This document shows, piece after piece, positions 9,875 through 17,436 of a stretch of 64,000 nt of DNA. Below the pieces are notes generated by a model. That model worked only from the letters and a program-made list of their open reading frames with translations, did no database searches and was not told where the DNA came from. The DNA lies in assembly GCF_007846085.1 (NCBI RefSeq), contig NZ_VOEJ01000008.1:1-64000 (forward strand). Reading direction: 5' to 3'. Numbering within the stretch: position 1 is the stretch's first letter; every line of letters begins with the position of its first letter. The DNA comes from Mucilaginibacter pallidiroseus. Its GTDB lineage: Bacteria; Bacteroidota; Bacteroidia; Sphingobacteriales; Sphingobacteriaceae. The translations under genes were made by a program, and so were the position numbers.

Positions 9875-11287
9875 ATGATAACACAATATAAAAAGCAAAC
9901 TTTAGCCGTGCTGGCAACAGCACTGCTGTTTGCTTCGTGCGTTACCAAAAAGTATCAGCAACCGGGCCTGGCCGTACAAGGCAAGCTTTACCGCGATACT
10001 ACGGTAACCGATAGTACAACAATCGCTGCCTTGCCTTACAGTCAACTTTTTAGCGACACTGTTTTACGTAGCCTCATCAATGAAGGCATTAAGCAAAATC
10101 TTGATCTTAAAACGGCAGTGCAACGCATCAATGAGGCCCAGGCAACATTGGGTGAAAGCAACGCAGCATTCTTCCCCAGCCTAAGTGTTGCGCCACAGGT
10201 TACGAGGGTTAAACAATCAAGGGCTGCTTTGAACTTTCCGGCAGAGTTTGTTGGCGCGTTTCCGTTAAGCACAACTACATACCAGATTGGCCTTAACATG
10301 AGCTGGGAAGCCGATATCTGGGGCAAACTAAGCAGCGCTAAAAGAGCCGCCTTGGCCAGCCTGTTACAAAGTGACGCAGCAAGGCGCGCCGTGCAAACAC
10401 AGTTGATAGCCAATATTGCAAACAACTACTATAATCTGCTTGCGCTTGATCAGCAGCTGCGTATCACAGAGCAAACACTAAAAAACCGTATAGCCGACGT
10501 GGAAACCATGAAGGCGCTTAAGGAAAGTGCCGTGGTTACAGGCGCTGCCGTTGTGCAAAGCGAAGCCAACCGTTATGCCGCCGAGGTTACCATCCCCGAC
10601 CTTAAACGCAGCATTCGCGAAACCGAAAATGCGCTGAGTATTTTACTGGCCCGCAGTCCGGGTTCCATTAACCGATCGACACTTGAGGCGCAGATGCCGT
10701 ATAGCGATTTGAAAACCGGGGTGCCTTCGCAGTTGCTGAAGAACAGGCCTGATGTGCAACAGGCCGAGTTTGCCTTCCGTGCATCTTTCGAGAATACCAA
10801 CCTGGCGCGTACTTATTTTTATCCATCATTAACTTTAACAGCGCAGGGCGGGGTATCGTCATTGCATATCAAAAACCTGTTCGATCATTCGATATTTTAT
10901 AACATCGTTGGCGGTTTAACACAGCCTATATTTAATAAGGGCCAGAACAAGGCACGCCTGCGCATTGCCAAAGCACAGCAGGAAGAAGCTTATTATGCTT
11001 TCCAACAATCGCTTTTAACGGCAGGTGGCGAGGTATCAAACGCGTTATATGCCTATCAAACGGCTATTGAAAAGCAAGGCAGCCGTGTAAACCAGTTAAA
11101 GGCGCTGCAAAAATCTGTTGAGTTTACCAAAGAGTTGCTGCGCTACAGCTCGGCAACAAACTATACCGATGTACTAACATCTGAGCAGGCCCTTTTGGCT
11201 GCGCAACTGAGCAGTGTTAACGATAAACTGCAGGAGCTGCAATCAATAGTAAACCTTTACCGCGCCTTAGGCGGCGGCTGGCAATAG
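9875..11287 (+). CDS. Outer-membrane efflux channel lipoprotein (TolC/NodT family)
   Basis: Outer-membrane channel of the tripartite pump, 470 residues. The signal peptide ends in lipobox FASC with Cys22. The body shows the two repeated TolC-like coiled-coil halves, including SQLFSDTVLRSLINEGIKQN at the first repeat and SWEADIWGKLSSAKRAAL, which is typical of the NodT branch. Third gene of the operon, followed by a strong hairpin terminator. Confidence 0.92.
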   Translation: MITQYKKQTLAVLATALLFASCVTKKYQQPGLAVQGKLYRDTTVTDSTTIAALPYSQLFSDTVLRSLINEGIKQNLDLKTAVQRINEAQATLGESNAAFFPSLSVAPQVTRVKQSRAALNFPAEFVGAFPLSTTTYQIGLNMSWEADIWGKLSSAKRAALASLLQSDAARRAVQTQLIANIANNYYNLLALDQQLRITEQTLKNRIADVETMKALKESAVVTGAAVVQSEANRYAAEVTIPDLKRSIRETENALSILLARSPGSINRSTLEAQMPYSDLKTGVPSQLLKNRPDVQQAEFAFRASFENTNLARTYFYPSLTLTAQGGVSSLHIKNLFDHSIFYNIVGGLTQPIFNKGQNKARLRIAKAQQEEAYYAFQQSLLTAGGEVSNALYAYQTAIEKQGSRVNQLKALQKSVEFTKELLRYSSATNYTDVLTSEQALLAAQLSSVNDKLQELQSIVNLYRALGGGWQ

Positions 11288-11330
11288 CCTTACAAATTCG
11301 CCCTACAATCACACATATAATTAATGCATG

Positions 11331-11366
11331 CCGGTGCTCCAGATTTTTCTGCAGCGCCGGTTTTGT
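11331..11366 (+). terminator. Terminator of the efflux operon
   Basis: CCGGTGCTCCAGA at 11331-11343 pairs with TCTGCAGCGCCGG at 11348-11360 with one wobble and one mismatch. The T-rich stretch TTTTGTTTTA follows. It stands 43 bases after the channel gene stop. Confidence 0.75.
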
Positions 11367-11391
11367 TTTAATACACTACTATTATAAACTG

Positions 11392-11399
11392 TATTTTTG
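11392..11399 (+). promoter_or_regulatory. Promoter -7 element (TATTTTTG) of the ApbE gene
   Basis: Exact TAnnTTTG match 25 bases before the ATG at 11425 and just after the efflux terminator, which suggests ApbE has its own promoter. The nearest TTTG for a -33 box is about 26 bases upstream, a little long. Confidence 0.45.
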
Positions 11400-11424
11400 A
11401 AGTGGTAATATCCTTTCTAATTTC

Positions 11425-12405
11425 ATGACTAAGCTTTTCTTATCCGTAGCCTTTGTATTATCAACAATAACTTTGCAGGCACAAGTGCTGCGCAAGCGCA
11501 CTACGCTGCTTATGGGTGGCCGTTTTGATATTACTATAGTGGCTGCAGATTCGCTTACGGCAGAGCAAAACATCGATACCGTGATTGCCGAAGTGACGAG
11601 GATAGAAAACCTGATATCCGACTGGCGCAGTTATACCCAGGTTTCGCACGTAAATCAAAATGCAGGCATCGCCCCGGTTAAGGTTGATAAGGAAGTGTTT
11701 GATCTGGCTAAACGGGCTATTCATCTTTCCCAGGTTACAAATGGAGCTTTCGATATCAGTTTTGCCGCCATGGACAGGATTTGGAAGTTTGATGGCTCCA
11801 TGACGGCTATGCCAACGGCCGAAGCAATAAAGCAATCGGTAGCCAAAGTTGGTTATAAAGACATTGTGCTCGACTCAGTAAACTCTACCATTTTTTTGCG
11901 TCGGCCCGGTATGAAAATAGGTTTCGGTGCGCTGGGTGAGGGCTACGCCGCTGATCGTTGCCGCGACATGATGGTTGCCCGGGGCATTAAAGCCGGCATT
12001 GTAAATGGCTCGGGCGATATGCGCACCTGGGGCACCCAGCCCAACGGCAAACCTTGGACCATTGGCATAACCAACCCCAAGCATAAAGATAAGCTGCTGG
12101 CCATTGTGCCCCTGCACCATGGGGCGGTGGTGACATCAGGCAATTATGAGAAATTTGTGGTGTTTAACGGAAAGCGTTATTCCCATATCATCAACCCAAA
12201 AACTGGTTACCCCGCAACAGGGCTTACCAGCGTAACTGTTTTCGGCCCAAGTGCCGAGGTTGCCAACGGTTTCAGTACGTCAATGATGGTATTGGGAAAA
12301 GATGCCGGGTTGGCTCTGCTAAAAAAATATCCTGCATATAGTTGTATCATAATCACGGATGATGGTAAAGTGATTACAACAGCTAATTTTGATATCAAAA
12401 AGTAG
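11425..12405 (+). CDS. apbE: FAD:protein FMN transferase, ApbE family
   Basis: Exported enzyme that attaches FMN from FAD to Ser/Thr of extracytoplasmic redox proteins. It has 326 residues with a signal peptide (LFLSVAFVLSTITLQAQ). Family signatures include FDISFAAMDRIWKF, LGEGYAADR, GIVNGSGDMRTWG and HIINPKTGYPATG. The usual metal-site motif ADALST reads ANGFST here, with Asn where most members have Asp, so activity is likely but not certain. It converges on the PepSY/flavodoxin reductase operon, whose partners include a DUF2271 protein with a TGAS site. This context suggests the flavin target is encoded next door. Confidence 0.9.
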   Translation: MTKLFLSVAFVLSTITLQAQVLRKRTTLLMGGRFDITIVAADSLTAEQNIDTVIAEVTRIENLISDWRSYTQVSHVNQNAGIAPVKVDKEVFDLAKRAIHLSQVTNGAFDISFAAMDRIWKFDGSMTAMPTAEAIKQSVAKVGYKDIVLDSVNSTIFLRRPGMKIGFGALGEGYAADRCRDMMVARGIKAGIVNGSGDMRTWGTQPNGKPWTIGITNPKHKDKLLAIVPLHHGAVVTSGNYEKFVVFNGKRYSHIINPKTGYPATGLTSVTVFGPSAEVANGFSTSMMVLGKDAGLALLKKYPAYSCIIITDDGKVITTANFDIKK

Positions 12406-12436
12406 AAGTTGTAGATGTTCAAGGGCATATTGGGTA

Positions 12437-12610
12437 GCCCCTAACGGGGCAAAAACATTGGCCGGGTGTTTTCTACAAAGCGGTTTTCCCTACGGGAAAT
12501 GAAATCGATTGAAACATTGAAGGATTTATTATTTATCTTCCGCAGCTTGCTCCGTAGGAGCTACCGCTTTATAGAAAGCTAACAAGTTGTTTTTATGTTC
12601 CGTTAGGAAC
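12437..12610. repeat. Composite palindromic repeat element (MITE/REP-like)
   Basis: Four short palindromes sit in a 224-base gap between convergent genes: GCCCC-TAAC-GGGGC at 12437-12450, TTTCCC-TAC-GGGAAA at 12485-12499, GCTCC-GTA-GGAGC at 12549-12561 and GTTCC-GTTA-GGAAC at 12597-12610. The last two cores are reverse complements of the first two. The spacers also match in inverted orientation (AAAAACA...TTTCTAYAAAGCGG), so the element forms one long imperfect inverted repeat of about 75-base arms. This looks like a non-coding mobile or BIME-like element; it may also terminate both flanking genes. Confidence 0.6.
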
Positions 12611-12629
12611 AACCCTTTAACAAAAACAA

Positions 12630-14819
12630 TTAATAGCAATCCATTTTAACCTGCCCGTGCGATTGATAATGACTTATGCTTTTGCCCGTATGTTTGCTGC
12701 AGATACTTTCGAGCGTATCAATCACATCCGTTTGCATGGCTAATGATCCGCAAATCATGATGGTGCCGCCGCCTGTCAAAACTTCCGCCATTAACGCCGC
12801 ATCGCGCAATATTAACTGGTTCACGTATTGCTTTTCACCTTCGCGTGAGAAAGCAACGTTAAGCTTTTGCAATTTGCCGACAGCTTCGCTCTCATCAAGG
12901 AAACGCTTATAAACACCGAAAGATGCGCTGCTGCGGAAGCCGCAATACAAGTAGCAGGTTGATTTTTTGTTCTGGGCAATCATCCCTAAAAACGGAGCTA
13001 TACCCGTACCGTTTGAAATCAAAACTACGGTTCCACCATTTTTAGGGAAATGAAAATGACTGTTACGCACAATGCGGGCATTGATAGTTTGCCCAATGGT
13101 GAGTTTATGCAGGTAGCCTGACCCAAAGCCGTTGTTATGCAGCTTTACACTTAATTGAACATTCCCATCTATTACGCCAATAGAGTACAGGCGTTCTCGG
13201 TGGTCATTTGCCGGGTATATAGCAAGCAAATCGCCGGACGTGACCTTGCTGCCCCGGGCGGGCTGCAATTTTAGGATAAATGTATCTTGGTTTGGCGTCG
13301 ATGTATTATCAACTATTTTAAACTTTTGCAGCTTGCCCGGCAGTGTTGCCAGTGAAGCAGGTGATACATCAAGTTCTACGCCGCTTTGCTGTGACCAGGC
13401 TGCTGTCCACAAAGCAAAATCCTCCGGAGATTTATCGTTGATGGTATGAATTTCAGTGAGAGGTGTTGCCCACGCTTGCTTTTCCAAAAGGTTATTAACT
13501 TCAAAAGCAAATTTGCAAAAATCAGGGTAGGAGTGCGAACCAAAACCTACCACAGAAAACTTCAAGCTATTAGGCTGCTGGTACTTTGCTAATAAACCTT
13601 CGAATTTCGACGCATTGGTGGGTGCATCGCCAATGCCATAGGTAGCGGTCAATATTATCAAATGCTCGGCATTTTGGTAAGATCTATAGTTGTTAAGTTC
13701 AGTCAAAAAAACCTTTTCGCCTTGCTTTACCAATTCCTGCTGTACCGCTTTTGCAAAGCGAAAAGTACTGCCGTTTTCCGAACCCACAAGTATCACAAAC
13801 CGCGCCTCATCAGCCTTAGATTTATTATCAAATTTGTTTTGCCTCCTTTTAAAGGTGATTACAAAGCCCGAATAGATAAAGAACAGGATATTGCCCGAGG
13901 CTATAATTAGTACAATGGCCCAAACTATTCCAATCCGCCCGGTATGCAGACTCAAGCTTAGGTTGCTGAGTATTTGCGTAGTGGGATAAAGTTGCTGGGT
14001 TATCACATCGCCTGTTATTTGGTTTACTGTCACCTCGCGGTCGGTAAGTTTCAGGGTGTAATAATCTTCCACATCTTCCGAGAATGGAAACTCTACACTT
14101 TGCACTTGTGATAGCATTGTGTTGTTGAAAACTGCAAAATCGGCGGCCTTGCGCTCGGGCTTTGATTTCAGTGCATCAAAATCAACGTCATGTTTTATTT
14201 TGATGGTTTTAATGATATTAAACCTGCCAAGCGACATGTACGTCCCCGTAACCGCAATCACCAATATAGGTATCAATGATAGCCTGCCTAACACAACATG
14301 GTAGTACTGCGCAAAATTTTCCTTCACTATTTTAGCGAAAAAGCGCTTCAGGCTACGTTGCCGCTGGAGTATCAATGCCGTACCGGATATGGTTATCAGC
14401 ATCAGCAAAAAAGCGGTTAGGCCCATAAAGAACCGACCGATCTCATGCAGAAAAAGCGACCGGTGCAATGTTGTCATCCACTGAAAAAACTCGCTTTGTT
14501 TGGTGGGTTTTCCCAATACCTTGCCTGTACGCGGGTCGATGTATGCAGTAAGCCCTTTGCCCTCATCATCTGTAGCCTTAATGGTCACAAATTGGTTGGC
14601 GTCAACGGTAAGTTCGCTTATATCAGGATAGGCTTTGCGTAGTGCAGGCAGGGTTTGTGCAAGGGTGATCTGATCAAAATTGTCGGCACGGTAGGGCAGT
14701 GTCTTTTGAGAAATCGGCTCAAAAGCCAGGAATATTCCGGTGATGGAAGCAAGGGTAAGCAGTAAAAAAGAAGATACAGCTAAGGTTAAGTGGCTGTATC
14801 TCCATATTGAAATTGTCAT
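12630..14819 (-). CDS. PepSY-TM / flavodoxin / FNR-type membrane reductase
   Basis: Inner-membrane flavoprotein of 729 residues that likely carries electrons from cytosolic NADPH across the membrane. Residues 1-325 form a PepSY_TM module with transmembrane segments near 13-33, 130-150, 180-200 and 297-322 and His10, His119, His125, His174 and His292, candidate heme ligands. Residues 341-480 form a flavodoxin domain (VGSENGSTFRFAKAV). Residues 490-729 form a sulfite-reductase-like FAD/NADP domain with RLYSI, GTGIAPF and SREGEKQYVNQ. It is third in a minus-strand operon after the ankyrin and DUF2271 genes (15-base gap) and converges on apbE. Similar PepSY reductases occur in siderophore reduction and in flavin-based extracytoplasmic electron transfer; the latter fits the neighbours better. 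Confidence 0.85.
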   Translation of the reverse strand: MTISIWRYSHLTLAVSSFLLLTLASITGIFLAFEPISQKTLPYRADNFDQITLAQTLPALRKAYPDISELTVDANQFVTIKATDDEGKGLTAYIDPRTGKVLGKPTKQSEFFQWMTTLHRSLFLHEIGRFFMGLTAFLLMLITISGTALILQRQRSLKRFFAKIVKENFAQYYHVVLGRLSLIPILVIAVTGTYMSLGRFNIIKTIKIKHDVDFDALKSKPERKAADFAVFNNTMLSQVQSVEFPFSEDVEDYYTLKLTDREVTVNQITGDVITQQLYPTTQILSNLSLSLHTGRIGIVWAIVLIIASGNILFFIYSGFVITFKRRQNKFDNKSKADEARFVILVGSENGSTFRFAKAVQQELVKQGEKVFLTELNNYRSYQNAEHLIILTATYGIGDAPTNASKFEGLLAKYQQPNSLKFSVVGFGSHSYPDFCKFAFEVNNLLEKQAWATPLTEIHTINDKSPEDFALWTAAWSQQSGVELDVSPASLATLPGKLQKFKIVDNTSTPNQDTFILKLQPARGSKVTSGDLLAIYPANDHRERLYSIGVIDGNVQLSVKLHNNGFGSGYLHKLTIGQTINARIVRNSHFHFPKNGGTVVLISNGTGIAPFLGMIAQNKKSTCYLYCGFRSSASFGVYKRFLDESEAVGKLQKLNVAFSREGEKQYVNQLILRDAALMAEVLTGGGTIMICGSLAMQTDVIDTLESICSKHTGKSISHYQSHGQVKMDCY

Positions 14820-14834
14820 TAATACGAACTGATG

Positions 14835-15320
14835 TTATATGGCGCTGAAACGTACGTAACGGATATAGCCTGTGCCTTCGCTTTTGCCTGCCAATGCTTC
14901 TGTAGTTAGCGGAATTTCCAAATCTTTAACGTTGTATTTTTGATCCTCAACGGCACTTTCAAACCTGATTTTGTAACCTGCGTTGATCTTTGCATTATCT
15001 ATTTCAATAACGCCAACACTGCGGTCACCACCTGTTACGGACGCGCCTGTAATTGCGCTGATATTGTCAGTATTTTTCGATTGAAATTTGTGCCACTCTT
15101 TTAGGTCGTGATACCATTTTTTATTCTGACCCAATATGTAAAGTGTTTTTACATAGGCGTCTTTGCTATCAATTAATGACACGGCTATGTAGGCGCCTTC
15201 GCCCATATAGTTGGTCATCTGTATCATGCATTTATATTTAGATGTGCCGGTTTTTTGGGCAAAAAGGGTAAGCGGACTGGTTAGCAACACTGCCAATACC
15301 AGCATATATAATTTACGCAT
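14835..15320 (-). CDS. Periplasmic DUF2271 protein, possible flavinylated electron carrier
   Basis: Exported protein of 161 residues with signal peptide ending near LFAQ at residue 22, matching the DUF2271 family pattern (YKCMIQMTNYMGEGAYIAV). Residues 88-94 read SAITGAS, which resembles the ApbE FMN-attachment consensus Dxx[ST]GA[ST], except that the Asp position is Ser. If used, Ser94 would be the acceptor. It lies between the ankyrin gene (four bases from it) and the PepSY reductase, so the three are surely one transcript. DUF2271 genes are recurrent in apbE neighbourhoods. Covalent flavin is an inference from context and motif. Confidence 0.75.
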   Translation of the reverse strand: MRKLYMLVLAVLLTSPLTLFAQKTGTSKYKCMIQMTNYMGEGAYIAVSLIDSKDAYVKTLYILGQNKKWYHDLKEWHKFQSKNTDNISAITGASVTGGDRSVGVIEIDNAKINAGYKIRFESAVEDQKYNVKDLEIPLTTEALAGKSEGTGYIRYVRFSAI

Positions 15321-15324
15321 ATTA

Positions 15325-16797
15325 TTATTTTAGGAAAGTTACTGATACCTTGTTTTTTGATAATGATTCGTTTTCGCTGGCCAGGTCAAAGGCGGTTTCT
15401 TTAAAGTCGGTAGCTATTTCTTTCTTGGCACCTATCGAAACAAGGTACTTTAAAATGGCATCGTCTTTTGATAACATGGCTGCTTTATGCAGGGCGGTAA
15501 AACCTTCTTTGTTTTTGGCGTTAACATCAACATTGAGGCTTTCAATACGCCTTAGCAAGGCCAAATCATTTTTAGCAACGGCCATGTGGTACAATGTATT
15601 CCCATTTTTTTGAGGCGCATTTACGGCAAAGCCTTTATCCTGTAACACTTTCAATTTGGCTTCAAAAGATTCTGCGCGCTGCGGCGAGTAAGACTGCATG
15701 AGATAGGCAGCAAGGTTATCGCCGCTGGCGTCAGTTACGTTTACATTAGCTCCTTTGCTGATCAGGTAACTTACAACCGCAGCCGAGTTACCGCGCACGG
15801 CATAAGCCAAAGCAGTTACACCTTTTTTATTGGCCAGGTTTATATTTTTTACTGATGATGCAAGTAATGCAATGGTAGCCGTATCGCTGTTTGATGCTGC
15901 AGCAAGCATAAATGGCGTGTTTCCTTCGTCATCGGCCTGGTTCACGTTAACACCTTTGCTTAAGAAGTACTTAATAATATCCAACTGCCCCGGCCTGCGC
16001 ACAACTGCGTGCAAAGCGGTTTCGCCGTTTTTGCCTACGGCAGTGGGTTTTATTTTAAGGCTTTCCAGGTATTGGTAAACCTCGATGCCATTGGCGCCGC
16101 GACGGGTTCCCTGTGCCGCCATCAGCATGGCGTTGTCAGTATAGGGCACACCTTTTTCTTTTAAGGCTTTCATCATATCGATGTTACCTGCACGTGCCGC
16201 ATAGTTGAAGGCCGTGTTACCTGCGGCGTCAACACTTTTAATATCAAGTCCTTTTGATACAAAGTAATTGGTTAAAACCATGTCTTTATCATTGGCTACG
16301 CCAAGTAACAAGGCATTGGCACCATCGGGCGTAAGGCTGGTTTTTGCGTTTACGCCATTAGCAAAGCAGAGGTCGTAAATTTTGGTATTGGTTTGCCCGG
16401 CGGTGGCGGCAAAGTTTAGCACACTATAACCGTGCGCATCATCAATATTGATTTTGGAGCCTTTGCTAAGCAAGTATTCTATGATCTCGACATTGCCGCG
16501 GTAAGCCGCCCAGTGCATGTAAATTCGGCCGTCGTGCGTTATTTTATCTACCGGGTTACCAGGCTGGTCAATCAGATATTTGATGGTTTCATTTGGTGCG
16601 TCGGCATTAATAGCCATAACAACCGGGTCGAAGGCGCTCCCATTTTTTTGAGCCGGATCAGCACCCTTGTCAACCTCGGCCTTTACAGCGGCAGCGCTGG
16701 GTTTGCTTTTCCAGAAAGATTGATCGAGCAGCGGGTTTTGTTGCGCCTGCGCGGACAGTGTAACCATCACCAGTATGGCAATTAATATTCTTTTCAT
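15325..16797 (-). CDS. Secreted ankyrin-repeat protein
   Basis: 490 residues with a signal peptide (MKRILIAILVMVTLSAQAQ) followed by about 11-12 ankyrin repeats filling the chain, for example GRIYMHWAAYRGNVEIIEYL, NGETALHAVVRRPG and EGFTALHKAAMLSKDDAILKYL. It is presumably a periplasmic scaffold. It is the first gene of the operon with the DUF2271 and PepSY-reductase genes, so it probably holds or presents components of that redox system. No enzymatic domain is visible. A weak TATTTTTG promoter-like motif lies on the minus strand at 16868-16875. Confidence 0.88.
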   Translation of the reverse strand: MKRILIAILVMVTLSAQAQQNPLLDQSFWKSKPSAAAVKAEVDKGADPAQKNGSAFDPVVMAINADAPNETIKYLIDQPGNPVDKITHDGRIYMHWAAYRGNVEIIEYLLSKGSKINIDDAHGYSVLNFAATAGQTNTKIYDLCFANGVNAKTSLTPDGANALLLGVANDKDMVLTNYFVSKGLDIKSVDAAGNTAFNYAARAGNIDMMKALKEKGVPYTDNAMLMAAQGTRRGANGIEVYQYLESLKIKPTAVGKNGETALHAVVRRPGQLDIIKYFLSKGVNVNQADDEGNTPFMLAAASNSDTATIALLASSVKNINLANKKGVTALAYAVRGNSAAVVSYLISKGANVNVTDASGDNLAAYLMQSYSPQRAESFEAKLKVLQDKGFAVNAPQKNGNTLYHMAVAKNDLALLRRIESLNVDVNAKNKEGFTALHKAAMLSKDDAILKYLVSIGAKKEIATDFKETAFDLASENESLSKNKVSVTFLK

Positions 16798-16896
16798 TTT
16801 TGACCGTTATTAAACTAAGTTGCCTGCTTTTGCAATGCATGGCGAAGTTAATAAGAATCATTCTAAACAAAAATAGTTGGTGCAGTAATAGTTTTG

Positions 16897-17403
16897 CTAT
16901 AAATCTGGCGAAGATATTTTTTGGGTATCTACATTGCCTGCAAACTTTTCAAGCAAAATGGTAAGCTTTGGATTGATGATGTTTTGGCAAAAAGGCTTAT
17001 TGGGATTGCTGTAATAATAATCCAGGTAGTTTGATGTGTTGAGTTTGAATGATACCAGCGAAAGTACTTTAGTAATTACAGGTGCAGCAAATTCTGCCTG
17101 TAAGGTTTCAATGATTGCGGCTGCTTGCTCAGCCTGACCATGTGATGTGGCGTACACAGCCGAGCGGTACTTGCCCCGCATACTATGGATAGCCGTACAG
17201 CTATGTGTGTAAAGGTGTATGCTGATGAGCGTTTGCAAAGAGATAACTTGCGCATCAAAGTGAACAACCACGGCTTCCGAAAAAGCGTCATCAGGCTCAA
17301 AAGAAGCAATCCAGCCTTGTTCAACCAGGCTTACACCTTTAAGCGATTGAAAGATGGCCTCGGTACACCAATGGCAGCTGCCGCCAAACCCAATAGTATC
17401 CAT
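16897..17403 (-). CDS. Diverged peptide-methionine sulfoxide reductase A-like protein
   Basis: 168 residues aligning with the MsrA fold. The N-terminal GGSCHWCTEA corresponds to the GCFWCxE active-site motif, keeping the catalytic Cys and the Glu but with His for Phe. MRGKYRSAVY matches the GTQYRSxxY region. The family's TGHAEVVxVxYDP block is eroded to FSEAVVVHFD. It probably reduces oxidised methionine, but the changes around the active site make altered specificity or loss of activity possible. It starts 33 bases after the helicase gene at 17437 and is likely cotranscribed with it. Confidence 0.65.
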   Translation of the reverse strand: MDTIGFGGSCHWCTEAIFQSLKGVSLVEQGWIASFEPDDAFSEAVVVHFDAQVISLQTLISIHLYTHSCTAIHSMRGKYRSAVYATSHGQAEQAAAIIETLQAEFAAPVITKVLSLVSFKLNTSNYLDYYYSNPNKPFCQNIINPKLTILLEKFAGNVDTQKISSPDL

Positions 17404-17436
17404 GATATGTATTTAACAAAACACAAGCCAAGTACT

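Noticed and set aside
12437..12610. CRISPR-like array
   Set aside because: The four repeats differ in length and orientation and are not direct repeats with uniform spacers. I saw no CRISPR array or cas gene anywhere in the window.
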